A DNA stretch of 64,000 nt from Hamadaea tsunoensis DSM 44101 (GTDB lineage Bacteria > Actinomycetota > Actinomycetes > Mycobacteriales > Micromonosporaceae), in contig NZ_AUAX01000014.1 in assembly GCF_000428945.1 (NCBI RefSeq), positions 124,001-188,000 on the forward strand, given 5' to 3'. A program made the position numbers and the translations under genes. Below are positions 1-8,946 of this stretch, piece after piece. The first letter of the stretch is position 1; every line of letters starts with the position of its first letter. A model generated the notes under the pieces. The model had not been told where the DNA came from. It made no database searches and was given only the letters and a program-made list of their open reading frames with translations.

Positions 1-138
1 GCGTACCTGGTCCGCGGTCTCGGCCCAGCGACCGCCGTCGGGTCCGCCGTGACCCGCCATTTGCGTGGGCGCATCACAGCCGGGCTGGACCTGTCGCCCA
101 AGACCTATCACCGCAGCTCTCCTCGGGAGGAATCATGA
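1..138 (+). CDS. C-terminal end of an unrecognised upstream protein
   Basis: Reading frame 1 is open from the window edge and ends at TGA 136-138, giving the last 45 residues of a protein that begins outside the window. Its tail is basic and shows no motif I recognise. The stop overlaps the ATG of the next gene (ATGA at 135-138), so it is most likely the preceding gene of the same operon. A good ribosome binding site for the next gene (GGGAGGA, about 124-130) lies inside its coding sequence. No function is proposed. Confidence 0.6.
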   Translation, partial: AYLVRGLGPATAVGSAVTRHLRGRITAGLDLSPKTYHRSSPREES

Positions 139-737
139 CCGTCACCATCGGGCTGGAAGGCGTCAGCTGCGTCGGCAAGACCACCCTCGCCCGCGAAATT
201 GCCCAACGCCTGGACGCCGCTGTCGTGGCCTGCTATTACCACATCGCCCCGGACAAAACCCTGCTGCCGCCACCGGACTCCACCACCGCAGCAGCCCAAA
301 TGGCCGCGTTGACGGTGCTGCTGCAGCTGGAGCAGCACCGCTACCGCCTCGTCCAGAACACCGCATCGCCGGTGGTGATTCTGGATCGGACCGTCGACAC
401 GCTTCTCGCGCACGCCCACGCCGTGGGCCGCCGGCACGGCTACGACTGCGACGACCACGCCCGCCAGCTCGCCCTGTCCCAGCAGATCGTGGTGCCCGAG
501 TTGACGCTGCTGCTGACGGCCGGCGACGAGGACCGCGAACGCCGGGCAGCTCGGCGCGTCGGGATGCCCACCTTGTTCTACGCCCCGGACTTCACCCGTG
601 ACTTCAACGCCTACTTCACGCATCCTCTGGCCAGCCGCGTTGTCGTCCTAGACACCAGCGGCGACGACACGACCACGACCGTCGCCGACCACGCTCTTCA
701 GATCGTCGCCGACCATTTGACGGCGAGCGTTCGATGA
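135..737 (+). CDS. P-loop small-molecule kinase, thymidylate-kinase-like
   Basis: A 200-residue protein with a Walker A loop GVSCVGKT at residues 9-16 and a DR pair at residues 84-85, the pattern of the thymidylate kinase/deoxynucleoside kinase superfamily. It probably transfers phosphate from ATP to a nucleotide or other small molecule in the cytoplasm. The start ATG 135 overlaps the previous stop and follows GGGAGGA, and the 3' end overlaps the next gene by four bases. In an operon of oxidoreductases, an aminotransferase and APH-fold kinases, its substrate is more likely a pathway intermediate than dTMP. The fold is well supported, the substrate unknown. Confidence 0.8.
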   Translation: MTVTIGLEGVSCVGKTTLAREIAQRLDAAVVACYYHIAPDKTLLPPPDSTTAAAQMAALTVLLQLEQHRYRLVQNTASPVVILDRTVDTLLAHAHAVGRRHGYDCDDHARQLALSQQIVVPELTLLLTAGDEDRERRAARRVGMPTLFYAPDFTRDFNAYFTHPLASRVVVLDTSGDDTTTTVADHALQIVADHLTASVR

Positions 738-1687
738 ATACCGTCATCGTCGGTTGCGGGGCGATCGCCGATCGGTGGGCACGAGCGCTCCAGGCCGACG
801 GCCGTGCCAATGTGGTCGCGGTCGCCGATCCCGACCAGCAGCGCGCCGAGCATTTGGTGCGTCAGCGGTTCCCCGCGGCCGCCGCTGTGGCTGATCTGCG
901 GCAAGCGCTGGGTGTGACGTCGGCCGACGTGGTGGTGAACTTGACGCCGCCCGACCGGCATCCGCAGATCATCAGCCAGGCACTCGAAGCGGGCCTGCAT
1001 GTGCTGACCGAGAAGCCACTCACGCTGCACCTGGCCGACGCGCTCGACCTGGCCCGCCTGGCGCAGGAACGCAACCTGGTCCTCGCGGTCATGCACAACC
1101 GGGCCCTCGACCCGCGATTCGCCGCCTTCGCCCAGCCGCTGCGCGACCGGGGACCGTACACCGTCAGCGCCGACGTCTCGGTCACGCTGACCACGCCAGG
1201 ATTCCGGGCCGATACCGACCGGCCTGTCCTGACCGACCTGGCCGTGCACGCCTTCGACCAGGTCCAGAGCCTCATCACAGCCGCACCTTTGACGGTCACG
1301 GCGACCGAGATCGGGCTGCCGTTCCTCGCCGATCATTGCAGCCTGGCCACCGTGACCGTCGCCTTCGCTGACGGTTCCGTCCTGGCCTACCGCGGCAGCT
1401 ACACCACAGTCAGCACTCGTGCTGGTGCCTTGGGCCGCTGGCACGTCACCGCAGACGCAGCGTCCGGGCAGTGGGAGGTCGAACCGGCTGCTGTGGGCGC
1501 AGTGCCTGCGTATCAGACGTGCATCACGACCATGATCGACGCCGTCGGAGCCGTGCGCGCCGGTCGACCGCCCGTCCGACCGACGATTGCCCTGCGGTCG
1601 AGCGCGATCCTTGACGCGGCACTGGTCTCAGCCGCCCGGCACGGCCGCACCACGACCATCCACTGCATCCCGCAGGTCGCCTCATGA
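734..1687 (+). CDS. Gfo/Idh/MocA family oxidoreductase (first copy)
   Basis: A 317-residue NAD(P)-dependent sugar or cyclitol dehydrogenase-like enzyme. The N-terminal Rossmann motif GCGAIA is at residues 7-12, the family motif EKPL at 93-96, and an H-A-F-D segment in the middle matches the usual H...D catalytic area. Members oxidise or epimerise hydroxyl groups of sugars, inositols and sugar nucleotides. The gene overlaps both neighbours by ATGA. A second, clearly different Gfo/Idh/MocA gene lies two genes downstream, so two separate redox steps are likely. Substrate and cofactor (NAD or NADP) cannot be read from the sequence. Confidence 0.85.
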   Translation: MNTVIVGCGAIADRWARALQADGRANVVAVADPDQQRAEHLVRQRFPAAAAVADLRQALGVTSADVVVNLTPPDRHPQIISQALEAGLHVLTEKPLTLHLADALDLARLAQERNLVLAVMHNRALDPRFAAFAQPLRDRGPYTVSADVSVTLTTPGFRADTDRPVLTDLAVHAFDQVQSLITAAPLTVTATEIGLPFLADHCSLATVTVAFADGSVLAYRGSYTTVSTRAGALGRWHVTADAASGQWEVEPAAVGAVPAYQTCITTMIDAVGAVRAGRPPVRPTIALRSSAILDAALVSAARHGRTTTIHCIPQVAS

Positions 1688-2637
1688 GCGATCCATCCAG
1701 CGACCGGCGCACCACGGTGACGGCGATTCTGGCCGCCGCCGGGTTTCACGGCCCGCATGCACCGCTGGCGCTGTTCGACCGCGGTCACGACAACCACGTC
1801 TACGCCACCCGCTGCGACGGCATCGACCTTCTGGTCAAGACGCCACGCACCAGCCAGGTCCGCTACAGCACCGCCGCATGGGCGGCCACCCGACTCGCCG
1901 TCGCCGGCGTACCGGGCCCGCGTGTGATCGGCTACAGCGACCAGCTGCTCATCGAAACCCGCTGCCCCGGCACCGCCCTGGCCAACCACCTGCTCAACCC
2001 CGCCACCGTCGAGCAGGTCGGCGCGCTGCTACGCCGCCTGCACACCGTTACCGTCACCGGCTTCGGTCAGCTCGACGCCACCGGGACAGGCCGCCATGCG
2101 ACCGCCGAGCAGTGGCTGATGCGCCTGCCCGACCTCGGCACCACCGCCAACCGCGAGCAGCACCAGCTACACGCCGCCGCCCTACGCGCGATCCGAGAAC
2201 ATCTCCCGCTGCTGGCTGGCGAACCGGCCCGGCTGCTGCACGGCGACCTCACCGCCAGCCACATCATCGTCGACACACCACATCGTCCCGGCGAGCTCCG
2301 TGTGACCGGGTTCGTCGACCTGGAAAGCGCCCGCGGCGGCGACCCCCTCGCCGACCTCGCCGGCTGGTCGCTCAACGAACCCGCCGCCCACATCCGACCA
2401 CTGCTGGACGGCTACTTCGCCGAGCCACCCACCGCGGCCCACCTCCTACGTCTGGTGCTGTACCGCATCCGGATCAGCATGGCCACCCTCGCCCGCCACC
2501 TCGCCGAACACGAGCAGCCAGCTGCCGATCTGCGGACCGCGCAACTGCGCGCCGACCTCGACGACCTCCACTCCGGCAACCTGCACCTCGTGCCCCGCAT
2601 CACCGCACCCCTCAAGGAAGGCCACCCATGCTCGTGA
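1684..2637 (+). CDS. APH-fold phosphotransferase (first copy)
   Basis: A 317-residue aminoglycoside/choline-kinase-fold enzyme. The catalytic-loop signature HGD is at residues 186-188, and a metal-binding aspartate in F-V-D-L-E-S (D212) replaces the kinase DFG. The N-lobe has a plausible ATP-binding lysine in the L-V-K segment. It would phosphorylate a small hydroxylated molecule; the family includes antibiotic resistance kinases, sugar kinases and biosynthetic kinases. It overlaps the flanking genes and sits between two dehydrogenases, which favours a biosynthetic or self-protection role in the same pathway. Specificity is unknown. Confidence 0.82.
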   Translation: MSDPSSDRRTTVTAILAAAGFHGPHAPLALFDRGHDNHVYATRCDGIDLLVKTPRTSQVRYSTAAWAATRLAVAGVPGPRVIGYSDQLLIETRCPGTALANHLLNPATVEQVGALLRRLHTVTVTGFGQLDATGTGRHATAEQWLMRLPDLGTTANREQHQLHAAALRAIREHLPLLAGEPARLLHGDLTASHIIVDTPHRPGELRVTGFVDLESARGGDPLADLAGWSLNEPAAHIRPLLDGYFAEPPTAAHLLRLVLYRIRISMATLARHLAEHEQPAADLRTAQLRADLDDLHSGNLHLVPRITAPLKEGHPCS

Positions 2638-3686
2638 CCACCGACGGCCGGTCCCGGACCGCCGTCATACCTCACCTCCTCGCGTCCGGCGCCGATCCCA
2701 TCCGCGTCGGTATCGTCGGCGCCGGCGAACAGACCGCCAGCCACCTCGCACCCGCCCTCCTGCACATCCCCGGCGCCCGGATCACCGCGATCGTCGACCC
2801 CGACACCCGCCGCCGTGACGCCCTCGCCGCGCGGCTCGGCGTCCCCGCGGGCCCGGCCACCCTCGCCGGTGTGCTGGACAACGGACTGGTCGACTGCATC
2901 GTGGCCGCCTGCCCACCCCAAGCGCACGAACAGATCGCCGCCACCGCGATCAACGCCGGCATCCCGGTGTTCGTGGAGAAACCCCCTGCCGTCACCACTG
3001 CCGCGCTCGCCGCTCTGGCCGCCGCCGCTGACCAAGCCTGCATCACGACCGGCGTCGGGATGAACTTCCGCTGGGCCACGCCGATCCGTCACCTTCAGAC
3101 GGTCCTCGATGCCGAACGACCCGACGCGCTCGCTCTCGCCGTCCGGCACGTGGCCGCCAAGCCCACCACCGGCTTGTGGGGACTGCCGCTGTGGACGAGT
3201 TTCCTGCTCGCCCAGGCCATTCACCCGATCGACCTCATGCTCACCCTCGTCGGCACGCCGCTGCGCGACGTCCACGCGACTGGACACCGCGATGGCGACA
3301 AGATCTGGCTGACCGTCCAGCTGCACCACACCAATGGCTCCGTCAGCACGCTGCACTGCTCCAACCTCGCCCCCCGGTTCGAGCACCGCATCGACCTGAC
3401 CACCACCAGCGCCACCTCGGCGAGCCTGCACAACCTCGCCGACCTCACCATCACCCGCCCCAACTCCGAGCACGCCGAGGCTGGCGTACCCGCGCTGAGA
3501 GGCACCGCCTCCCACTGGCGGCCCAGCCCCCTGGACACCGGCTACCAGCGCACCGGGTTCGCCGCCGAACTCGCCGCGTTCTGCACCGCCGTGCGGACCG
3601 CTACCCGATTCACCCCCGACCTCGCCGACCTGCTGCCCACTTACCGGGTCCTCGACCAGATCACCCCCACCGGAGTCCAGCCGTGA
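2628..3686 (+). CDS. Gfo/Idh/MocA family oxidoreductase (second copy)
   Basis: A 352-residue dehydrogenase-like protein. The Rossmann glycine motif is V-G-I-V-G-A-G-E near residues 26-33, the EKP motif follows V-F-V, and A-I-H-P-I-D supplies the H..D pair. The start ATG 2628 is chosen because AAGGAAGG lies 6 bases upstream; in-frame sequence further upstream is a shadow of the previous gene. It is more like a lactonising or amino-sugar dehydrogenase partner than a duplicate of the gene at 734, since identity by eye is low. The next gene is a PLP aminotransferase, and dehydrogenase plus aminotransferase is the classic way to turn a sugar hydroxyl into an amine. Confidence 0.85.
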   Translation: MLVTTDGRSRTAVIPHLLASGADPIRVGIVGAGEQTASHLAPALLHIPGARITAIVDPDTRRRDALAARLGVPAGPATLAGVLDNGLVDCIVAACPPQAHEQIAATAINAGIPVFVEKPPAVTTAALAALAAAADQACITTGVGMNFRWATPIRHLQTVLDAERPDALALAVRHVAAKPTTGLWGLPLWTSFLLAQAIHPIDLMLTLVGTPLRDVHATGHRDGDKIWLTVQLHHTNGSVSTLHCSNLAPRFEHRIDLTTTSATSASLHNLADLTITRPNSEHAEAGVPALRGTASHWRPSPLDTGYQRTGFAAELAAFCTAVRTATRFTPDLADLLPTYRVLDQITPTGVQP

Positions 3687-4789
3687 GCGCCCCGATCGAC
3701 ACCGCGCACCTGTACCTGGATGCCACCGACCGACAGGCCGTCCTCGAAGTCCTCGACGCCGGCGACCTGTCCGGCACCGCCGACATCGTCGCGGACTACG
3801 AAACCGAGCTGGCGACCTGGTTCGGCGGATCGCACGCCATCGCCTGCTCGTCGGGCACCGCGGCGCTGCACCTGGCCCTGCTCGCCCTCGATGTCGGCCG
3901 CGGCGACGAGGTCATCGTCGCGGCCACCGGCCCGGCCATGACCGCCCTGCCGATCCTCGCCGTCGGCGCCACCCCGGTCTTCGCCGACACCGCCGGCCCC
4001 GACACGTTCGCCCTGTCCCTGACCGATGTCGAACGCAAACTCACCCCGCGCACGCGAGCCGTGATCTGTGTGCCGATGTGGGGCTACCCCGCCGACCGAC
4101 CAGACCTTGCCGCCGCCTGCCACACGCGGGGTATCCCGCTCATCGAAGACGCCTCCCAAGCCCACGGCACCCTCATCGACGGACAGTACGCCGGCACCCG
4201 GGCCACCATCGGCACGTTCTCCACCCACCACCGCAAACTCATCGCCACCGGCGAAGGCGGCTTTTGCCTCACCGAGAACCCGGACCTCGACCAGCGCCTG
4301 CGTCAGCTACGCAACCTCGGCAAACAACCCGGCCACGGCTTCGGCACCGCGTTCGGCCTCAACTACAAACTCCCGGCCATCGCCGCCGCGCTCGGCCGCA
4401 CCCAGCTCGGCCGGCTGACCCAACGCCTCGACCACCGCCGCCACACCCTGCAGACCGTCGTCGACCGCCTGTACGGTCTCAACGGCTTGCACCCGCTTCC
4501 TGCCGTCGGTGGCAAGCCCAACGGGTACGCCGCCGTGTTCACCACCCACGGCCCGGCCGCCCCGTACGCGCACCGGCTCGCCGCTGCCGGGATCACCAGC
4601 GACCCCACCCGATACCAATACCAGGCCCTCTACCACCTGCCAGCCTTCGCCCAGTACGCACCCGCAGCGCCCTGCGCGAACGCCGAAACGCTGACCCGGT
4701 CGCTCATCACCATTCCGTGTCACGAGGGTGTCGGTCCCCACGAACTCGACCACATCACGGCAGCATTGACCGGTGACCCGGATGCGTAA
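3683..4789 (+). CDS. DegT/DnrJ/EryC1/StrS family PLP aminotransferase
   Basis: A 368-residue fold-type-I aminotransferase. The cofactor-phosphate motif S-S-G-T-A-A is around residues 56-61, the aspartate that contacts the pyridine nitrogen is in E-D-A-S-Q-A-H (D156), and the Schiff-base lysine is in H-H-R-K-L followed by T-G-E-G-G (K185). This family transfers an amino group to keto-sugars or keto-cyclitols, usually on nucleotide-linked or phosphorylated substrates. The start is GTG 3683, overlapping the previous stop as GTGA. With the two dehydrogenases it forms the chemical core of the operon. Whether the substrate is a nucleotide sugar, free sugar or cyclitol is not visible. Confidence 0.88.
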   Translation: MSAPIDTAHLYLDATDRQAVLEVLDAGDLSGTADIVADYETELATWFGGSHAIACSSGTAALHLALLALDVGRGDEVIVAATGPAMTALPILAVGATPVFADTAGPDTFALSLTDVERKLTPRTRAVICVPMWGYPADRPDLAAACHTRGIPLIEDASQAHGTLIDGQYAGTRATIGTFSTHHRKLIATGEGGFCLTENPDLDQRLRQLRNLGKQPGHGFGTAFGLNYKLPAIAAALGRTQLGRLTQRLDHRRHTLQTVVDRLYGLNGLHPLPAVGGKPNGYAAVFTTHGPAAPYAHRLAAAGITSDPTRYQYQALYHLPAFAQYAPAAPCANAETLTRSLITIPCHEGVGPHELDHITAALTGDPDA

Positions 4790-5279
4790 ACACGCCACCG
4801 CCAGCGTCTTCCTCCTCAGCAACCACCACGGCGACTGGCACATCGGCCTCATCCACCACCCACGCCTGCACCGATGGATGCTCCCTGGCGGCCACGTCGA
4901 ACCCGACGAGAACCCCGCCGAAGCCGCCCTCCGCGAAGTCCAAGAAGAAACTGGCCTGAACGCCCGCCTCGTCACGACCGAACCACGCCGATGGGACGAC
5001 GTCCTCGGAACCGTGCCGCTACCCGCCGGAATCGCCGAACAACACGTACCACCCGAGACCCGGCTCCCCGAACCCCACATCCACGTCGACCACCTCTACC
5101 TCGCGGTCGCCGACCCCACCCAGACAGCCGAACCCGAACTGCCGTTCGCGTGGTACGCCGTCAACGACCTCGACAACCTCGACATGTTCCCCGAAACCCG
5201 GACCGCGGCACAGCGCATTCTCACCGACATCGACGCTATCGGCCTCGCGGCCGGCGCTATGACGGCCGCAGGAGCCTGA
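4773..5279 (+). CDS. Nudix hydrolase
   Basis: A protein of 168 residues (165 from the alternative ATG 4782) with a complete Nudix box: G40, E46, then R54-E55-V-Q-E-E-T-G61. Nudix enzymes hydrolyse nucleoside diphosphates linked to another group, such as nucleotide sugars. The gene begins inside the 3' end of the aminotransferase gene and is followed after 2 bases by a GTG start, so it is translationally coupled. In this operon it could release a sugar phosphate from a nucleotide-linked intermediate or clean up damaged nucleotides. Family call is secure, role inferred. Confidence 0.88.
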   Translation: MTRMRKHATASVFLLSNHHGDWHIGLIHHPRLHRWMLPGGHVEPDENPAEAALREVQEETGLNARLVTTEPRRWDDVLGTVPLPAGIAEQHVPPETRLPEPHIHVDHLYLAVADPTQTAEPELPFAWYAVNDLDNLDMFPETRTAAQRILTDIDAIGLAAGAMTAAGA

Positions 5280-5281
5280 AG

Positions 5282-6325
5282 GTGCCCTCCATCCCGTACG
5301 CCCTCGACGCCGCCACGCTCGAACACCTCACCAACGCCTACCGCGTCGACGTCGGCAGCGGACTTCACGTGTCCTATCTCGACGCCGGGCTGATGAACCA
5401 CAACTGGCGCCTCACAACGCCCGACGGCACCCGGTACGCCCTCAAACAGCTTCTCGACGTCCCGCTACCCGAAGCCCGCCGCAACCTGAACGTCCTCGCC
5501 GCCCTCCACAAGTCCGGCCTACCCACCAGCCAACCACTCACGGACGCCACCGGCGACCACGTCGTGGAGACCGGCGGCCACGGCTACTGCCTCATGACCT
5601 GGATCGACGGCACTCACCCCGAAGGCACCCAACTCACCGTCGACCAAGCTCACCAGCTCGGCCGAGTGGTCGGACAAACCCAGATCGCGCTCAACCAACT
5701 CGATCCCGGCCTCGGGCTGCATCCGCCAACCCACGCCCCCACGACCAAGAACGCCAGCCCCGAACAAGCAGTCGCCCGCGCCCACCACTACATCACTGCC
5801 GCCACGAACAGCGGCACCGCGTTCGACCAGGCCATCATCGACAGCCTCACCCGACGCATAGCCCTCATCAAACGCCACACGGCCGATCAACCCGCAGGCC
5901 AGGCGAACCTCGGTCCCTACGGCTGGACCCACGGCGACCTGCAACACCGCAACATTCTCTGGAGCGACGGGCAGATCGCCGGCATCATCGACTGGGACCG
6001 CATCCGCGTCCGCTCCTTCGCCGAGGAAGCCGCCCGCACCGCCACCATCCAATTCGCCACACACGACGACATCGACCTCGAACGCGTCGCCGCCTTCGCC
6101 ACCGGATACAGGACCGTCATCGAAATCGCCGACCACGAACTCGCCGACAGCCTCCACCGTCTCTGGTGGAAACGCCTGACCGACTTCTGGCACCTCGACC
6201 TGCACTACAACCGCAACGACACCAGCTGCGACGACCTCTTCTTCACCGGCGAACACACACTGACCTGGTGGACGGAACACCAACGACAACTAGAGACACT
6301 GTTTACTAGCAACGGAAGCGCATAG
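5282..6325 (+). CDS. APH-fold phosphotransferase (second copy)
   Basis: A 347-residue choline/homoserine-kinase-like enzyme. The catalytic HGD is at residues 217-219 (T-H-G-D-L-Q-H-R-N), the metal-binding I-D-W-D at 236-239, and an A-L-K-Q segment supplies the likely ATP-binding lysine. The start is GTG 5282 with GGAG at 5271-5274; the frame upstream is a shadow of the Nudix gene. It is the last gene of the operon. It differs from the APH gene at 1684 in the HGD context, so the two probably act on different hydroxyls or different substrates. A resistance function against the operon product is a reasonable alternative. Confidence 0.82.
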   Translation: MPSIPYALDAATLEHLTNAYRVDVGSGLHVSYLDAGLMNHNWRLTTPDGTRYALKQLLDVPLPEARRNLNVLAALHKSGLPTSQPLTDATGDHVVETGGHGYCLMTWIDGTHPEGTQLTVDQAHQLGRVVGQTQIALNQLDPGLGLHPPTHAPTTKNASPEQAVARAHHYITAATNSGTAFDQAIIDSLTRRIALIKRHTADQPAGQANLGPYGWTHGDLQHRNILWSDGQIAGIIDWDRIRVRSFAEEAARTATIQFATHDDIDLERVAAFATGYRTVIEIADHELADSLHRLWWKRLTDFWHLDLHYNRNDTSCDDLFFTGEHTLTWWTEHQRQLETLFTSNGSA

Positions 6326-6491
6326 CGTGAATTATTGGTAGGGCGCCGATCCTACATTGGGCATCCCTCCGGACTACCTCCTGATAGTCAGCCTGCCGTC
6401 GGTCATAAGGACAAGATCTGGCTCGCGGTCAAACCATCTCGGCGCTCCACTAATCCGCTCGCCGCCGACCGGATTGTCGCCTAACGACTGG
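6326..6491. other. Convergent intergenic region
   Basis: 166 bases between the end of the left operon and the end of the minus-strand SDR gene. It is less GC-rich than its surroundings. Only a weak 5-bp hairpin (GTAGG...CCTAC, about 6341-6356) is visible as a possible terminator. I see no convincing gene. Confidence 0.4.
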
Positions 6492-7202
6492 TTACCATTC
6501 GAGCAGCTTGCCGTCGAAGAACAATTGACCGCTGGGGCCGTTGTCGGGCAGCGTTGCAAGCCACACAAACGTGTCCGTGGCTTCTGATGGCTGGCGGTCG
6601 GCTTTGCCATACGCCAAGCGCGTGTCGACTTTGCCTGGCGACGCTGCATTGACCAAGATGTTGTCAGCTTGCAGTTCCGTCGCCAGAATGCGGGTCAATG
6701 CGTTGAGCGCTGCCTTCGATGTCCGGTAAGCGACGCTTCCGACACCGAGGTTGGCTGATGTGCTCATATGAGTCGTGACATTGACAATCCGGCCATAGTC
6801 GTTGCGTTTCATCTCCGGAATGGCAGCGGTGCAGCAACGCCAGGCGCCCATCAGATTGGTATTTAGCGTGGCGCAGACCTTCTCCATATCGGCAGCCGCA
6901 GCGAGCTGGCCACGATCGATGGCGACTGCGGCATTGTTCACTAGCACATCGAGTCTGCCGTACGTGAAGCCGACATCGGCCATCGTACGCGCGACGCTGG
7001 CCGGGTCAGTGATGTCCAGCTGATGCGCGGAGGCAGCCAGGCCCTCGCGCTGAAACTCCTCAGCGGCGCTCTGCGCAGCCTGTTCGGTCCGGCTGGTGAC
7101 CACGACGTGCAGACCTGCCGCGGCCAGGTCGTGTGCGATCGCCTTGCCGAGTCCGCGGTTGGCCCCGGTGACGACAGCTACCCGCCGTGGCGTTTTGGTC
7201 AT
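6492..7202 (-). CDS. SDR family NAD(P)-dependent oxidoreductase
   Basis: A 236-residue classical short-chain dehydrogenase. It has the cofactor motif T-G-A-N-R-G-L-G near residues 12-19, the structural N-N-A after L-D-V-L-V, and the catalytic Y-R-T-S-K with hydroxyl residues upstream (N-V-T-T-H-M-S-T). The arginine after the nucleotide-binding strand (T-S-R) hints at NADP preference, as in FabG-like enzymes. It starts 4 bases after the stop of the XRE-TPR regulator gene, so the two are probably co-transcribed. Substrate unknown; a link to the convergent aminotransferase operon is possible but unproven. Confidence 0.88.
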   Translation of the reverse strand: MTKTPRRVAVVTGANRGLGKAIAHDLAAAGLHVVVTSRTEQAAQSAAEEFQREGLAASAHQLDITDPASVARTMADVGFTYGRLDVLVNNAAVAIDRGQLAAAADMEKVCATLNTNLMGAWRCCTAAIPEMKRNDYGRIVNVTTHMSTSANLGVGSVAYRTSKAALNALTRILATELQADNILVNAASPGKVDTRLAYGKADRQPSEATDTFVWLATLPDNGPSGQLFFDGKLLEW

Positions 7203-7206
7203 GTAG

Positions 7207-8556
7207 CTATCTGATCAGAGCGCGGACTTGGTCGTCCAGTGCGGCGGTCGAGGAATGCCGAGTCTTCTTCAACCGGCGGTGCGTGTCGTCCAGGCGCTGC
7301 CGGTTGCGAATCGACCGTGCGCTGGCGACGTCCGGCACAGCGTTTTGAACCAACGCGCACGCATGCTCGACGTCGCCGAGGTTGAGTACGGCATCGGCTT
7401 GCCAGATGTAGTAAGTCGCGCGGTCTCGGCTGCGATCCGCGGGCTGGAGCATGAGCGTCTCGCCGAGCCATCGATTGGCCAGGCGCCAACGGCGTAGCAG
7501 CAGATAGCATGCGGCGACCTGTGCACAGTACTCGGCCTGATCAAAATAGTTGGCCCAGGCCGGGGCTGGCTGCCGATCCGCTTTGACCATGGCGGTCTCG
7601 GCTTCGGCAAGAAGTCGTTCGCATTCCACAGCTTCGCCACGGACGGCGTGGGTGCGGGCCTGCCGAACGGTCAGCATCGCTCGAACTCGGGCGGGAGCGT
7701 CCCTGGCGCCGTCCCGGGCGGCGCGGGCCAACGCGAGTGCTTCTCCCGTGAGATTGGCGTCGACGCGTTGCAAGCTCATGCATTTAAGAATGTTCGCGCC
7801 CAGTCCGCGGTCGTTCGCCGTGTGGGCGGCGTGCAGAGCCGCCACCCAGTAGCGTTCGGCGGCGCTGTGGAAGCCGACATCGAAGCTGGCCCAGCCAGCG
7901 ATGCGACCAAGTTCGGCGGCGACTTGAAGTAGCCGCCTTCCGAGACTCTCGGTGTAGGAGCCGCTGGCTAGAAGATCGGTTACCAGGCGTAGTTCGGCAT
8001 CGACGAGTCCGCGAACGCTGCCGCCACCGAGACTGAAGTCCATTTGGCGCAAGGCAGGTAGCCGCTGCTCGAAGCAGGCAACCAATGTCTCATCGATGCG
8101 GCCGCCCCGTAGGACGGAGGTGAGCTGAGGTGCCTCGATGGTCTTCCATTGGTCGGCCAGTATCGAGGCGACACCGGTGCCGAGGACCATGAACGCGCGA
8201 CGGTCCACTAGCGCGGTCCCGGCCGTCGAGTCGAGTAGGCCGACGGCGCCGTCCAACGACCAGGGAGCCTGGACGTTAGCGCCCTCCCCGATGGGCAACC
8301 AGCCCGGCCATCCAAGACTTGCCACGAGCTTGGGGTCAACCCCCAGCTCCGCCGCGAGTGCGAGTTGTGCATCTGCATCAGGCGTGACACCCCAGTTTTC
8401 CCAGCGCCACGCCTTCTCACGGTGCGCGGCCATGTTGCCGACCCGCTGCGCGATCACGTCGACGAGATCTTGCAGCGTCCAGTTCCGTTCGTATCGAACG
8501 TAGCTCAGGGGATGCACAAGCCGGTCGCTCGGCACAGGTGATCTCCGTTGCGCCAT
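7207..8556 (-). CDS. XRE-type regulator with TPR-like C-terminal region
   Basis: A 449-residue protein. The N-terminal 70 residues resemble an XRE helix-turn-helix that recognises DNA (L-Q-D-L-V-D-V-I-A-Q then a W-R-W-E-N segment), and the remainder is an alanine-rich helical repeat region of the TPR kind. Such regulators are abundant in actinomycetes and often sit beside the gene they control. The start ATG 8556 has GGAGGG 7 bases upstream. The gene leads a two-gene operon with the SDR gene. What the repeat region senses, and whether it represses or activates, is unknown. Confidence 0.8.
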   Translation of the reverse strand: MAQRRSPVPSDRLVHPLSYVRYERNWTLQDLVDVIAQRVGNMAAHREKAWRWENWGVTPDADAQLALAAELGVDPKLVASLGWPGWLPIGEGANVQAPWSLDGAVGLLDSTAGTALVDRRAFMVLGTGVASILADQWKTIEAPQLTSVLRGGRIDETLVACFEQRLPALRQMDFSLGGGSVRGLVDAELRLVTDLLASGSYTESLGRRLLQVAAELGRIAGWASFDVGFHSAAERYWVAALHAAHTANDRGLGANILKCMSLQRVDANLTGEALALARAARDGARDAPARVRAMLTVRQARTHAVRGEAVECERLLAEAETAMVKADRQPAPAWANYFDQAEYCAQVAACYLLLRRWRLANRWLGETLMLQPADRSRDRATYYIWQADAVLNLGDVEHACALVQNAVPDVASARSIRNRQRLDDTHRRLKKTRHSSTAALDDQVRALIR

Positions 8557-8946
8557 GACAGGCCCTCCAATGCAGATACCGCATTCTAGACCCGCTGGCG
8601 TCCCTCAAGGTCCACTGTTTCAACATCAATTTCGATGAGACAACAGTGAGACTACGGAGCTGATCTGGATCCCTCCGATAGGTGTGCGCTTTCCTGGTTT
8701 CGGAGCAGGCGATCGTTGTTTTCCAGGCGCGAAGGCGCTTCAATGCGCCAACTGAGCTGGTGAAGCAAAGGGCGCTTGAATGGGCCGCTTGGACGACTGC
8801 GTCAGTGGGACCCGATGGTCACTGTCCAGTTTGCGTGCCGGTTCGATGCAGTGTGTCCGCAATGGACGTGCGCACGTCTGCATCCTGATTCGGTTCTGGC
8901 TGGATCACTGCCAGTCAGATATGAGCGATTTCGGGGGAGGCAGTTC
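8557..8946. promoter_or_regulatory. Divergent promoter region with inverted repeat
   Basis: 390 bases between the divergently transcribed regulator and the conservon operon. It contains an inverted repeat CACTGTT (8613-8619) / AACAGTG (8642-8648), with further short symmetry (ATC...GAT) between the arms, lying about 60 bases upstream of the regulator start. It is a candidate operator. The open frame preceding 8947 has no good start context and is probably not translated. Confidence 0.4.

Noticed and set aside
1587-2627. Long plus-strand frame upstream of the second Gfo/Idh/MocA gene
   Set aside because: Arg/Pro/Ala shadow of the APH gene; the real start is ATG 2628 with a ribosome binding site.
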